Below are positions 20,172 to 26,560 of a DNA stretch of 30,006 nucleotides, piece by piece. The stretch is from a virus: IMG/VR virus record IMGVR_UViG_3300032267_000660, positions 1-30,006 of that record. The stretch is one strand, 5' to 3'. Position numbers and translations under genes: made by a program. Numbering within the stretch: position 1 is the first letter of the stretch; each line of letters begins with the position of its first letter. The notes beneath the pieces are model-generated. The model worked only from the letters and a program-made list of their open reading frames with translations, made no database searches and was not told the origin of the DNA.

Positions 20172-20477
20172 TCAATCCTCCGTTTGCTTGATGAGGAAAT
20201 GTCCCCACTGATCAAGCCTCATATCGTTCTGTGGGAAGAGGTGAGAGAGATGAGACATTCTGATGACATTCTCCAGATTAGCGGTTGATGCGCGATCAGC
20301 ATTCTCGCGTTCCTCACAGAGAGCATCGTGAATTTCCAGTGCCTCCTGCGTGAGAATCCCCATTGAGCGATAAACAGCACTGATCTCGTGATCCTCGATA
20401 TGACCAGTGAAGCCGTCGAGTCCCTCCATTTTGAGGGCTGTGTTCCAGATGTTTGTAGTGTTGGAGTTAATTAACAT
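20172..20477 (-). CDS. Hypothetical protein, second gene of a two-gene unit
   Basis: A 101-residue acidic protein contains G-H-I-E-D-H-E-I-S-A-V-Y-R-S-M-G-I-L-T and later N-V-I-R-M-S-H-L-S-H-L-F. No family is recognised. The ATG at 20475-20477 is preceded by repeated CAACCA units rather than a Shine-Dalgarno site. It lies 26 bases after the gene at 20504-20719 and shares its promoter and the terminator at 20143-20160. Confidence 0.7.
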   Translation of the reverse strand: MLINSNTTNIWNTALKMEGLDGFTGHIEDHEISAVYRSMGILTQEALEIHDALCEERENADRASTANLENVIRMSHLSHLFPQNDMRLDQWGHFLIKQTED

Positions 20478-20500
20478 AGTTGTGGTTGTGGTTGTGGTTG
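20478..20500 (-). promoter_or_regulatory. CAACCA-repeat leader before an internal gene
   Basis: Repeats of AACCAC stand directly before the ATG at 20477. The same kind of leader precedes the ATG at 21104 and a looser one the ATG at 26192. All three are starts without the 9-nt promoter spacing. CA-repeats can enhance translation without a Shine-Dalgarno site; that role here is inference. Confidence 0.5.
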
Positions 20501-20503
20501 CGG

Positions 20504-20719
20504 TTAGCGGAGATCACTCTCAAATCCCGAAAAGATTTCCTTTCCGTATGGATTGTAGATTCTGACCCAGCAATCAGCCCAGTTAGTGTTGTGGGAAAGC
20601 TCATAGGCATCCCATGCAGCTCGCAAGGCATTCTGAAGTGCAATCTTCACCGACTTGCTGAAGCCAGCGTTACAGATGCAGTCCCGATTGCCAATGATTG
20701 TGTAGGTAACTTTGAACAT
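20504..20719 (-). CDS. Small hypothetical protein, first gene of a two-gene unit
   Basis: A 71-residue protein from the ATG at 20717-20719 begins M-F-K-V-T-Y-T-I-I-G-N-R-D-C-I-C. It has a helix with A-L-Q-N-A-L-R-A-A-W-D-A-Y-E-L and ends G-K-E-I-F-S-G-F-E-S-D. No family is known to me. The start was chosen because the -10 box lies 9 bases upstream; a longer in-frame ATG falls inside the promoter. Confidence 0.7.
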   Translation of the reverse strand: MFKVTYTIIGNRDCICNAGFSKSVKIALQNALRAAWDAYELSHNTNWADCWVRIYNPYGKEIFSGFESDLR

Positions 20720-20728
20720 AAGGCATAC

Positions 20729-20756
20729 AGAATATTCCAATCCGATCAAAGCACAA
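20729..20756 (-). promoter_or_regulatory. Leaderless-type cassette promoter
   Basis: TTGTGC (20751-20756), 16 bases, TATTCT (20729-20734), then 9 bases to the ATG at 20719. It is nearly identical to the promoter at 21518-21545. Confidence 0.75.
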
Positions 20757-20776
20757 GAATTATTTTATGTGTTTAT

Positions 20777-20891
20777 TTGTGTTACATCCTGGTTATGTTC
20801 AGTGTATTGTGTTACATGAGCGGCGAAGCCGGTAGCCGGTGGGATTGCCATGTAACACAATGTATTGTAACACAATACAAGCAAAAGAAAA
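20777..20891. repeat. Intergenic TGTAACAC repeat spacer 2
   Basis: A short spacer with four copies of the octamer in both orientations, including two direct copies 17 bases apart just before the terminator. Confidence 0.9.
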
Positions 20892-20911
20892 GGGGAGGCT
20901 TTCGCCTCCCC
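20892..20911 (-). terminator. GAAA-loop cassette terminator
   Basis: GGGGAGGC-GAAA-GCCTCCCC on the minus strand followed by TTTTCTTTTG. It ends the unit whose last gene stops at 20919. Confidence 0.92.
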
Positions 20912-20918
20912 AATCCTT

Positions 20919-21104
20919 TTAGAATCTTTCCTCCTCATCCGCGCAGGAGTTACAGATTGCATAGTCCCTGCGGAGGAAGACTTGACGCTCGCATCGCTTG
21001 CAAGCCTTCCAGACTGAGTTTTTCTGGACATTGTGGTAGAATTCTACATCCTCTTCGGATTCAATTCTGTAATCGCCGTAGTTGTCGTCGTGGTATGATG
21101 CCAT
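20919..21104 (-). CDS. Small zinc-ribbon-like protein
   Basis: A 61-residue protein from the ATG at 21102-21104. The acidic first half (Y-H-D-D-N-Y-G-D-Y-R-I-E-S-E-E-D) is followed by W-K-A-C-K-R-C-E and A-I-C-N-S-C-A-D-E-E-E, two C-x2-C knuckles that should bind one zinc. It is the second gene after 21137-21508, separated by 32 bases of CAACCA repeats. The role is unknown; DNA or protein binding is likely for such ribbons. Confidence 0.72.
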   Translation of the reverse strand: MASYHDDNYGDYRIESEEDVEFYHNVQKNSVWKACKRCERQVFLRRDYAICNSCADEEERF

Positions 21105-21136
21105 AGTTGTGGTTGGTTGTGGTTGGTTGTGGTTGA
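21105..21136 (-). promoter_or_regulatory. CAACCA-repeat leader before the zinc-ribbon gene
   Basis: The whole 32-base gap between two genes is made of CAACCA and CCACAA units running up to the ATG. No Shine-Dalgarno sequence is present. Confidence 0.5.
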
Positions 21137-21508
21137 TTACCAGTCTCCGCAATCGTCGCCAGCATAGACCATCGTGCAAGCTGTAATCGCAGGATGGGGG
21201 GGGCGATTGCGAGCGCGAATTGCTTCGATCTTTGCTTCCCGCTCTTTGCGGTAAAACTCCAATAGTTCCTCATGACGCTGTTCAGCCAGTTCGATTAGCT
21301 GACCTAGCGTGTGGAGGCATTGGGAATCCTTTTCGGGAAGCATGACACGCATGATCATGCCCATGAAAAATGCAGTGCTTTCCTCTTGGCGAGTGTAGTT
21401 CCACAGGGAAGCAATGATCTCCTTTGAGGCTTTAATCCGCTCTTGATTGATGCAACCAAGGATGGCGGCGATTTCATTGGCGAGTGAGAGTGCAGTTGGT
21501 TTTGTCAT
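21137..21508 (-). CDS. Helical hypothetical protein
   Basis: A 123-residue protein from the ATG at 21506-21508, mostly helical, with L-I-E-L-A-E-Q-R-H-E-E-L-L-E-F and a basic stretch R-K-E-R-E-A-K-I-E-A-I-R. The end (M-V-Y-A-G-D-D-C-G-D-W) is acidic. A coiled coil is likely in the C-terminal half. No family is recognised. It is the first gene of a two-gene unit with the zinc-ribbon gene. Confidence 0.7.
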   Translation of the reverse strand: MTKPTALSLANEIAAILGCINQERIKASKEIIASLWNYTRQEESTAFFMGMIMRVMLPEKDSQCLHTLGQLIELAEQRHEELLEFYRKEREAKIEAIRARNRPPHPAITACTMVYAGDDCGDW

Positions 21509-21517
21509 AAGGCCATC

Positions 21518-21545
21518 AGAATATTCCAATCCGATCAAAGCACAA
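21518..21545 (-). promoter_or_regulatory. Leaderless-type cassette promoter
   Basis: TTGTGC (21540-21545), 16 bases, TATTCT (21518-21523), 9 bases to the ATG at 21508. The 16-base spacer is identical to that at 20735-20750, so the two promoters are recent copies. Confidence 0.75.
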
Positions 21546-21565
21546 GAATTATTTTATGTGTTTAT

Positions 21566-21824
21566 TTGTGTTACATTACGCGTGTATGCGCCTGTAATGT
21601 ATTGTGTTACATCCTGGATAAGTCCAATGTATTGTAATGTATTGTGTTACACCTGGCAGCACGGCGCACGGCGCGAAGGGATTCCTAATGTAACACAAAT
21701 CCCTGTGTTACATTGAGATAGGTATTACAATGTATTGTAATATATTGTAATGTATTGTAATGTATTGTAATATATTATAATGTAACACAACATATTGGAA
21801 TGTAACACAATAGATTGTAAAAGA
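21566..21824. repeat. Intergenic TGTAACAC repeat spacer 3 with decamer run
   Basis: Seven octamer copies, including an inverted pair near 21690-21715 with a short centre. Between 21726 and 21780 runs an almost pure decamer repeat of TGTATTGTAA and TATATTGTAA units with 10-bp period. No gene is seen. Confidence 0.9.
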
Positions 21825-21852
21825 GAAGAGGGAGTCTTTCGACTCCCTCTTC
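21825..21852 (-). terminator. GAAA-loop cassette terminator
   Basis: A 12-bp perfect stem, GAAGAGGGAGTC with GACTCCCTCTTC, and a GAAA loop on the minus strand, followed by TCTTTTAC. It ends the unit whose gene stops at 21903. Confidence 0.9.
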
Positions 21853-21902
21853 AAGGATGGCTTTTCAGCTACCAGTTCATGACTGGGATTTACGACTCCA
21901 TC

Positions 21903-22133
21903 TCAAGGTGTTTCGGTCATGAAGCCGTTGTATTTTTCATACCAAGCGGCATCGTCATTGATCTTGATGATAGGATCGACGCGGGTGTTCTGGCAAACCC
22001 TACGGAAGTTACCTTCTTGGATTCCGTATTCATCGATGAGGACTCTGGTGAGTGCTTGGGCGATGAGGGATTCGGGGATTCCCATGTTGATCATTTTCTG
22101 TGCGAGTTGGAGTTGGAGTTGGAGTGGTGTCAT
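21903..22133 (-). CDS. Small hypothetical protein
   Basis: A 76-residue protein from the ATG at 22131-22133, starting M-T-P-L-Q-L-Q-L-Q-L-A-Q-K-M. It contains I-D-E-Y-G-I-Q-E-G-N-F-R-R-V-C-Q-N-T, and the R-x-V-C-Q-N-T part recurs in the protein at 25202-25513, so the two may be distant paralogues. It stands alone in its unit. The 3' gap to the terminator is about 50 bases, larger than in most units. Confidence 0.7.
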   Translation of the reverse strand: MTPLQLQLQLAQKMINMGIPESLIAQALTRVLIDEYGIQEGNFRRVCQNTRVDPIIKINDDAAWYEKYNGFMTETP

Positions 22134-22142
22134 AAGAGCTAC

Positions 22143-22170
22143 AGAATAATCCATTCCAATTAAATGTCCA
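22143..22170 (-). promoter_or_regulatory. Leaderless-type cassette promoter
   Basis: TGGACA (22165-22170), 16 bases, TATTCT (22143-22148), 9 bases to the ATG at 22133. The TGTAACACAA box is 19 bases upstream of the -35. Confidence 0.73.
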
Positions 22171-22189
22171 GAATTATTTTTGTATTTGT

Positions 22190-22345
22190 TTGTGTTACAT
22201 ACATGCACCCGCATTCTTGCATGATAGGTGTGGAAACATGTTGCAATGTAACACACTGCGTCAATGTAACACAATGCAACATTTTAGCACACATTCTTAT
22301 GTAACACATTTCAATACATTGCAATGTAACACATCACAATACGAA
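22190..22345. repeat. Intergenic TGTAACAC repeat spacer 4
   Basis: Five or more octamer copies. The stretch gtggaaacatgttg, caatgtaacacactgc and caatgtaacacaatg is nearly duplicated in the spacer at 25075-25125, showing exchange between spacers. No gene is seen. Confidence 0.9.
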
Positions 22346-22371
22346 GAAGGGGAGGCTTTCGCCTCCCCTTC
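22346..22371 (-). terminator. GAAA-loop cassette terminator
   Basis: An 11-bp perfect stem GAAGGGGAGGC with GCCTCCCCTTC and a GAAA loop, followed by TTCGTATTG. It serves the gp88-like gene. Confidence 0.9.
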
Positions 22372-22385
22372 CCCCTATGCACCTG

Positions 22386-23021
22386 TCAATGTTTTTTATA
22401 GTTCACTTGAAAGACGCTCTTATCCCAACAATTCCTGCAATCCCCACACTTGCCCTCCTGCGAGGATGAGGGGCAATTATAGTTTGAATCACTCGCACCG
22501 CTTACGCATAAGCCAAGGCGATTAGCGGCGGCGAGGGGGGGTTGACCGTCTAACATGAAAGCCGAGAGTCGAATCGTGAGATTGTCGGGAATTTTATTTC
22601 CAGCATCAACCCAGTCGGAAACAATTGCAATCTCCCGAGTCGGAAGCCAGAATTTGATCATTGGCAAACGATTGGCGACATTGACAATCTTTTGAAGATG
22701 CCATTCTCCTTGGAGGTCGCCCGAATCATGCCAGCGGAAGAAGCCGCTCTTTTCTTTCTTTCCAATTAGAAAAACCATCGCGTCTTCCCACGCCGAGTTA
22801 AAGAGGGATTTGAAACGCCTTTCCATCGCGTCCAGAACATTAGGGAAGACATAACGCCCCTTGAGAGCATAGCAAACCGAGCAAACCGAGTTTGCCACTT
22901 TGCGGAGTTTGCTTCCCGTGATGCATCGGCTGGCAGGGATTGAATATCCGTGGCAGGGCATTTTAGAAGGGGTTGAGAGCGAGTGTGTGATAGCTTGCGC
23001 TTGTTTGGGTGTGGTGATCAT
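22386..23021 (-). CDS. gp88-like protein
   Basis: From the ATG at 23019-23021 this is 211 residues. Cysteines are arranged P-C-H-G-Y-S (Cys23), Cys33, then S-V-C-S-V-C-Y-A-L-K-G-R-Y; later come F-F-R-W-H-D-S-G-D-L-Q, F-W-L-P-T-R and, at the end, K-C-G-D-C-R-N-C-W-D. This matches the gp88 family of phage proteins, whose function is unknown; the many cysteines suggest zinc or an iron-sulfur cluster. It covers the family core without the additions seen in the larger homologue at 9948-11339. A longer frame upstream reads through promoter and repeats and is rejected. Confidence 0.82.
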   Translation of the reverse strand: MITTPKQAQAITHSLSTPSKMPCHGYSIPASRCITGSKLRKVANSVCSVCYALKGRYVFPNVLDAMERRFKSLFNSAWEDAMVFLIGKKEKSGFFRWHDSGDLQGEWHLQKIVNVANRLPMIKFWLPTREIAIVSDWVDAGNKIPDNLTIRLSAFMLDGQPPLAAANRLGLCVSGASDSNYNCPSSSQEGKCGDCRNCWDKSVFQVNYKKH

Positions 23022-23030
23022 TGGAAGCAC

Positions 23031-23058
23031 AGAATCGCACAGAATAGAAAAGACGCAA
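23031..23058 (-). promoter_or_regulatory. Leaderless-type cassette promoter
   Basis: TTGCGT (23053-23058), 16 bases, GATTCT (23031-23036), 9 bases to the ATG at 23021. The -10 is weak by consensus, but its position is exactly the same as in the other units. Confidence 0.62.
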
Positions 23059-23077
23059 GAATTATTTCTGTATTCTT

Positions 23078-23257
23078 TTGTGTTACATGGGGCGCGTAAT
23101 GAATTGTAATGTATTGTAATACATTGTGTTACTTGATGAATAGATAGAATGTATTGTAATGTATTGTAATACATTATATTACATTGCATTGTGAATAGAT
23201 AATCGATATCCATGTAACACAAGTCTATGTGTTACTTTCAAAAAATGGAAAAGAAAA
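23078..23257. repeat. Intergenic TGTAACAC repeat spacer 5
   Basis: Four octamer copies and several TGTATTGTAA decamers. At about 23213-23236 TGTAACACA and TGTGTTAC form an inverted pair with a 6-7 base centre, just before the terminator. No gene is seen. Confidence 0.9.
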
Positions 23258-23277
23258 GGGGAGGCTTTCGCCTCCCC
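23258..23277 (-). terminator. GAAA-loop cassette terminator
   Basis: GGGGAGGC-GAAA-GCCTCCCC followed by TTTTCTTTTCC on the minus strand, 5 bases after the stop at 23283. Confidence 0.92.
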
Positions 23278-23282
23278 GAATC

Positions 23283-23654
23283 TCAAGAGAGTCGGTCAAC
23301 CTCTTCCATATCGCCTCGCCGTAGGGCGCAAGCGAGATCAACTTGACGATGAGCGTCCTCGACTGCCCAAGCTGGCGATCCATATTCTGGATAGGTTTCG
23401 TTCCAATGAGAAAGATCGATCTCCCCCCGATGAAGGACTTTGATTGCCAAGGCATCAGCCTTATCCCGATCTTCACCGAAGAAATGACGATGACGAAAAC
23501 GACGACCACCCTCTGTCATCGCCAGAACATCGAAGGTATGACGATAAATATAACCTTGTGGGTTGCACATATCAGCGAACTCTGGATTCTGATCTACAAC
23601 TGCGACATCCTTACGGACATCTACTCGTTCGATTTGGATTTTTGTATTAAGCAT
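23283..23654 (-). CDS. Phage early-type hypothetical protein
   Basis: A 123-residue protein beginning M-L-N-T-K-I-Q-I-E-R-V-D. It contains R-F-R-H-R-H-F-F-G-E-D, L-S-H-W-N-E-T-Y-P-E-Y-G-S and a helical, acidic C-terminus. The H-W-x-E-x-Y-P-x-Y-G-S part is familiar from small phage proteins of unknown function. Its promoter differs: the -10 box lies 14 bases before the ATG and a GGAG occurs in between. Confidence 0.72.
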   Translation of the reverse strand: MLNTKIQIERVDVRKDVAVVDQNPEFADMCNPQGYIYRHTFDVLAMTEGGRRFRHRHFFGEDRDKADALAIKVLHRGEIDLSHWNETYPEYGSPAWAVEDAHRQVDLACALRRGDMEEVDRLS

Positions 23655-23668
23655 AGGATTGAGTCTCC

Positions 23669-23696
23669 AAGATATTCCAATCTGTTTTTATTGCAA
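23669..23696 (-). promoter_or_regulatory. Cassette promoter, longer leader
   Basis: TTGCAA (23691-23696), 16 bases, TATCTT (23669-23674). Fourteen bases separate the -10 from the ATG at 23654, so this unit departs from the 9-base rule; GGAG follows the -10 directly. Confidence 0.65.
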
Positions 23697-23716
23697 GGAT
23701 TATTTTGTGTGTTTAT

Positions 23717-23839
23717 TTGTGTTACATTTGGTTGCATCCAGCATCGTTATGTAACACAAATCCATGTGTTACATTATGGAAATTATAATGTATTGTAATT
23801 CCATGTAACACAATGTAATGTAACACAATACAATACGAA
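23717..23839. repeat. Intergenic TGTAACAC repeat spacer 6
   Basis: Five octamer copies, including an inverted pair at about 23751-23775 (TGTAACACA and TGTGTTACA with a short centre) and two direct copies before the terminator. Confidence 0.9.
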
Positions 23840-23865
23840 GAAGGGGAGGCTTTCGCCTCCCCTTC
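23840..23865 (-). terminator. GAAA-loop cassette terminator
   Basis: The same 11-bp stem and flanks as at 22346-22371, including the adjacent cccctatgc on the plus strand, so the two regions are recent copies of each other. It serves the gene ending at 23881. Confidence 0.9.
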
Positions 23866-23880
23866 CCCCTATGCCACCAC

Positions 23881-24336
23881 CTAAATCAAGATTGCCTTGA
23901 CATTCTCTGCTTTGACTGTCATCGCCAGAGGTGCGTCTTGGCGGTTCGGAAACTCACTGGCAAGGCAGAGCGGCTGAATTGTCAATTTATCGGAGAGAAC
24001 TCCGTTGAGGTAGTATTCCACCTTTGGCTCGAAAGCGAGTCCAGAAGCCGAATAGAAGCGGACATAATCAGTCCCCTTGTGTTCGATATGGAATGGGAAG
24101 TTCACCCATTGTCCCCACGGAAGACCTGCATTTTCCGATGGCAGGGAACCGTCTTCACGACCCTCTTTGACGAGTGCTTGGTTGTCATAGTCGATCCCAG
24201 CGCGGATAACGATGCTGGTGACTTTCTCCACGCAATCGGTGATACCCTTGCGAGTCTTGAGTTCCTTGCCGATGATGGCTGAGAGGTTCTGACCTTTTCG
24301 GGTGAACAGGAGGTTTGTGATGTCTGCTATTTTCAT
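23881..24336 (-). CDS. Phage early-type hypothetical protein
   Basis: A 151-residue protein from the ATG at 24334-24336: M-K-I-A-D-I-T-N-L-L-F-T-R-K-G-Q. It contains P-W-G-Q-W-V-N-F-P-F-H-I-E-H-K-G-T-D-Y-V-R-F-Y followed by a beta-rich C-terminus. I associate this pattern with small phage proteins found near DUF932 genes, of unknown function. A GTG at 24364-24366 would add 10 residues but has no family support. The promoter lies about 85 bases upstream, and a 19-codon frame fills much of that leader. Confidence 0.72.
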   Translation of the reverse strand: MKIADITNLLFTRKGQNLSAIIGKELKTRKGITDCVEKVTSIVIRAGIDYDNQALVKEGREDGSLPSENAGLPWGQWVNFPFHIEHKGTDYVRFYSASGLAFEPKVEYYLNGVLSDKLTIQPLCLASEFPNRQDAPLAMTVKAENVKAILI

Positions 24337-24411
24337 TTTAATATGGGGATTTCCGCCCCTTGCCACTTGATCGGCTGGCTTTGCTCCGTAGCCTCATTTG
24401 AGACTGGAATT

Positions 24412-24440
24412 ACTATCTCACAGGTCTTCCGATATGTCCA
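24412..24440 (-). promoter_or_regulatory. Cassette promoter with long leader
   Basis: TGGACA (24435-24440), 17 bases, GATAGT (24412-24417). The TGTAACACAA box is 19 bases upstream of the -35 as in the other units, but about 75 bases separate the -10 from the ATG. Confidence 0.6.
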
Positions 24441-24459
24441 GAATTATTTTTGTGTTTTT

Positions 24460-24660
24460 TTGTGTTACATGGAGATTGGTATTGTAATGTATTGTGTTAC
24501 CTCTTGGTGTATTGTAATGTATTATGTTATATTGTAATGTATTGTAATTTCTATTGGGATATCCCATGTAACACAAGCCTATGTGTTACTTTATAGGAAT
24601 TGTAATATATTGTGGTGTATTGTAATGTATTGTAATGTAACACAATATATTGTAAAAAAA
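24460..24660. repeat. Intergenic TGTAACAC repeat spacer 7
   Basis: Five octamer copies, several TGTATTGTAA decamers and an inverted pair near 24568-24592 (TGTAACACA / TGTGTTAC). No gene is seen. Confidence 0.9.
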
Positions 24661-24686
24661 TACAGGGAGCCTTTCGGCTCCCTGTA
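24661..24686 (-). terminator. GAAA-loop cassette terminator
   Basis: An 11-bp perfect stem TACAGGGAGCC with GGCTCCCTGTA and a GAAA loop, followed by TTTTTTTAC on the minus strand. It ends the unit whose gene stops at 24698. Confidence 0.92.
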
Positions 24687-24697
24687 TCTCCTGGGTG

Positions 24698-24973
24698 TTA
24701 TCGTTTGATGTATGGCTTGATGAGGTCGAGTTCCTCCAAGATATGGGTGATATGGTCAACCCAGTCATATCCGTAAACATCGCCCATTTCGAGGTCGTGA
24801 TAGGCTTGAAGGATTGTCTCCTTGGTTGCCCCCTCATACAATCCATCTCCGTTCATCGTGCATTCGATGTGATCATAAACCCTGTGCTTGTCTTCTGGAG
24901 TCAAGCCGATGAGGGTGTAGGCGGCGATGTTGAAGAGGACGGTGTTGTGTGGTGCTTGTGGTAGTGCTGTCAT
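24698..24973 (-). CDS. Small hypothetical protein
   Basis: A 91-residue acidic, helical protein from the ATG at 24971-24973. It contains A-A-Y-T-L-I-G-L-T-P-E-D-K-H-R-V-Y-D-H-I and L-E-M-G-D-V-Y-G-Y-D-W-V-D-H-I-T. It stands alone between its own promoter and terminator. No family is recognised. Confidence 0.7.
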   Translation of the reverse strand: MTALPQAPHNTVLFNIAAYTLIGLTPEDKHRVYDHIECTMNGDGLYEGATKETILQAYHDLEMGDVYGYDWVDHITHILEELDLIKPYIKR

Positions 24974-24982
24974 AAGGACTAA

Positions 24983-25010
24983 AGAATAATCCAATCGGAA
25001 TAATACACAA
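24983..25010 (-). promoter_or_regulatory. Leaderless-type cassette promoter
   Basis: TTGTGT (25005-25010), 16 bases, TATTCT (24983-24988), 9 bases to the ATG at 24973. The TGTAACACAA box is 20 bases upstream of the -35. Confidence 0.74.
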
Positions 25011-25030
25011 GGATTATTTTCTGTATTTAT

Positions 25031-25167
25031 TTGTGTTACATTCACCCCCGAATCCCATGTAACACAATGTATTGTGTGTGGAAACATGTTGTAATGTAAC
25101 ACACTGCTTCAATGTAACACAATGTATTATAATATATTGTAATGTAACACACAACAATACAAAAGAA
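25031..25167. repeat. Intergenic TGTAACAC repeat spacer 8
   Basis: Five octamer copies. The middle part (gtggaaacatgttg ... aatgtaacacactgc) nearly duplicates the spacer at 22228-22275. No gene is seen. Confidence 0.9.
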
Positions 25168-25193
25168 GAGAGGGAGTCTTTCGACTCCCTCTC
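25168..25193 (-). terminator. GAAA-loop cassette terminator
   Basis: An 11-bp perfect stem GAGAGGGAGTC with GACTCCCTCTC and a GAAA loop, followed by TTCTTTTG. It ends the two-gene unit at 25202-26192. Confidence 0.92.
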
Positions 25194-25201
25194 GGTTGAG
25201 G

Positions 25202-25513
25202 TTAGATTGTCAGAGCGTCGATCTCCACATTCGGGAAGACTCGACCTACTGGGTCGATTGCCTCCTGCCCATGCCACAGGGTATTCTGGCAGACTTGGCG
25301 AACATCCACATTCGAGAGGAGGTCTTGTTCCTCCTTCTTCCATGTCTTACCCCCCATCGTGTTCCATGCTTGGAAGGCGGCGATTGCTTGCCTGGGCATC
25401 ATCCACATGGTCTGGATTTCGAGGTTGGTGAATCCCTTGTCGCGCATCAGAGCGTAGTTTTGGGAGTTGATGATGTTGCGGTTTACTGCTGTTGTTGTGT
25501 TTGCTTTTGGCAT
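25202..25513 (-). CDS. Hypothetical protein, second gene of a two-gene unit
   Basis: A 103-residue protein from the ATG at 25511-25513, beginning M-P-K-A-N-T-T-T-A-V-N. It has an N-terminal helical part (G-F-T-N-L-E-I-Q-T-M-W) and D-V-R-Q-V-C-Q-N-T, shared in part with the protein at 21903-22133. It lies 22 bases after the larger gene of the unit, with AGAAAG a few bases before the start. No family is recognised. Confidence 0.68.
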   Translation of the reverse strand: MPKANTTTAVNRNIINSQNYALMRDKGFTNLEIQTMWMMPRQAIAAFQAWNTMGGKTWKKEEQDLLSNVDVRQVCQNTLWHGQEAIDPVGRVFPNVEIDALTI

Positions 25514-25535
25514 ATGGTTCTTTCTATTTTTGGGT

Positions 25536-26192
25536 TTACTGCTTGCTGATTTTGATGACTCCCATTGGGGAGTTACCATTGAGGTATACATCAAAGACTG
25601 AAAACTGGTAATTGTCAACATTAAATTTTTCGCGGATTGAATCGCATAGGGATTTTGCTCTATCCTCAAGAGAGTTTCCATATCGGTTGATGATGTTGGA
25701 AACAAACTTAACCCCTCTGGCATTGAGATAGAAGGTGAGGTAGATTTCCTCGGCGCATTCCATGTGGCTATCCTCGTGAAAGAATGAGTAGTAGAGACTA
25801 TCCAGAAGGTCTTCCGTAGGCATTCCACAGAAGTCAAGCCAGAAGTAGTTTTTCTCCTCCTCAAAGATGTTAATGAATCCCCAAACCTCATCGAAGAAGT
25901 TACCATTGGCGAAGTATCCGATTTGATTCGATTGCTTTTCTACCAGATCGTCGCCAACCCATGTAGCCTCCATGTAGTGCTTGGGAGTTTCACAGGAATC
26001 CCTCTCATATCGAACGAAGGTATTGCGAGCCATAGAGAAGTAGTTCTCAAATGGAGTCTCTTCCGATACGCCTCCAAGGTAATGTATTATCTTGGAGTGC
26101 TTTCCTGCCGCCCGAATAGAGCGAGCTATCTTGTGGCGGGATTCCATTTTGGTTTCGGCGTTTGCGACTTCTGATGTATAGAGTTTAGACAT
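25536..26192 (-). CDS. Hypothetical protein, possibly methyltransferase-like
   Basis: From the ATG at 26190-26192 this is 218 residues. It has a basic helical start, then E-T-P-F-E-N-Y-F-S-M-A-R-N-T-F-V-R-Y-E-R, and centrally N-Y-F-W-L-D-F-C-G-M-P followed by E-E-I-Y-L-T-F-Y-L-N-A-R-G. An L-D-[F/Y]-C-G strand end followed by a later T-F strand is seen in some phage and viral Rossmann methyltransferase-like proteins, but a clear SAM-binding G-x-G motif is missing. I treat the call as a weak possibility. An in-frame GTG at 26231 would add 13 proline-rich residues and is less likely. Confidence 0.6.
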   Translation of the reverse strand: MSKLYTSEVANAETKMESRHKIARSIRAAGKHSKIIHYLGGVSEETPFENYFSMARNTFVRYERDSCETPKHYMEATWVGDDLVEKQSNQIGYFANGNFFDEVWGFINIFEEEKNYFWLDFCGMPTEDLLDSLYYSFFHEDSHMECAEEIYLTFYLNARGVKFVSNIINRYGNSLEDRAKSLCDSIREKFNVDNYQFSVFDVYLNGNSPMGVIKISKQ

Positions 26193-26225
26193 AGGTAGTG
26201 GTTGGTTAGGTGGTGTCGGTTGACG

Positions 26226-26259
26226 ATTCACACCTTATTCCAATCAGAATAAACCGCAA
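26226..26259 (-). promoter_or_regulatory. Cassette promoter with CA-rich leader
   Basis: TTGCGG (about 26254-26259), 16 bases, TAAGGT (about 26232-26237). The leader to the ATG at 26192 is about 39 bases and rich in ACC and CAACC. A GTG directly after the -10 is the only start near the usual position. Confidence 0.5.
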
Positions 26260-26279
26260 GGATTATTTTCTGTATTCTT

Positions 26280-26532
26280 TTGTGTTACATTACCCAGTAG
26301 TTACTACAATGTATTGTGTTACTTCTTGGGTAATAGTATTACAATGTATTACAATGTATTGTAATACCTATTGGCAGCGCCCATGTAACACAAGTCCATG
26401 TGTTACATTAAGATATGTATTGTAATGTATTCCCCGGAATGTAACACAATACATTGTAGTATATTCTGAAGTAACACAAGGTATTGTAATAGATTATAAT
26501 ACATTGTAATGTAACACAATATATTATAAAGT
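26280..26532. repeat. Intergenic TGTAACAC repeat spacer 9
   Basis: Seven octamer copies with decamers between them, including an inverted pair near 26384-26408. No gene is seen. Confidence 0.9.
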
Positions 26533-26556
26533 AATGGGGGGCTTTCGCCCCCCATT
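26533..26556 (-). terminator. GAAA-loop cassette terminator
   Basis: A 10-bp stem AATGGGGGGC with GCCCCCCATT and a GAAA loop, followed by ACTTTATAAT, a weaker T tract than in other units. It lies 5 bases after the stop at 26561. Confidence 0.85.
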
Positions 26557-26560
26557 CTTA

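Noticed and set aside
24340-24405. A 19-codon frame in the leader of the gene at 23881-24336, and a 23-codon frame in the DUF932 leader
   Set aside because: Both could be leader peptides, but such short frames are expected by chance, and neither has a regulatory codon run or attenuator hairpin that I can see.
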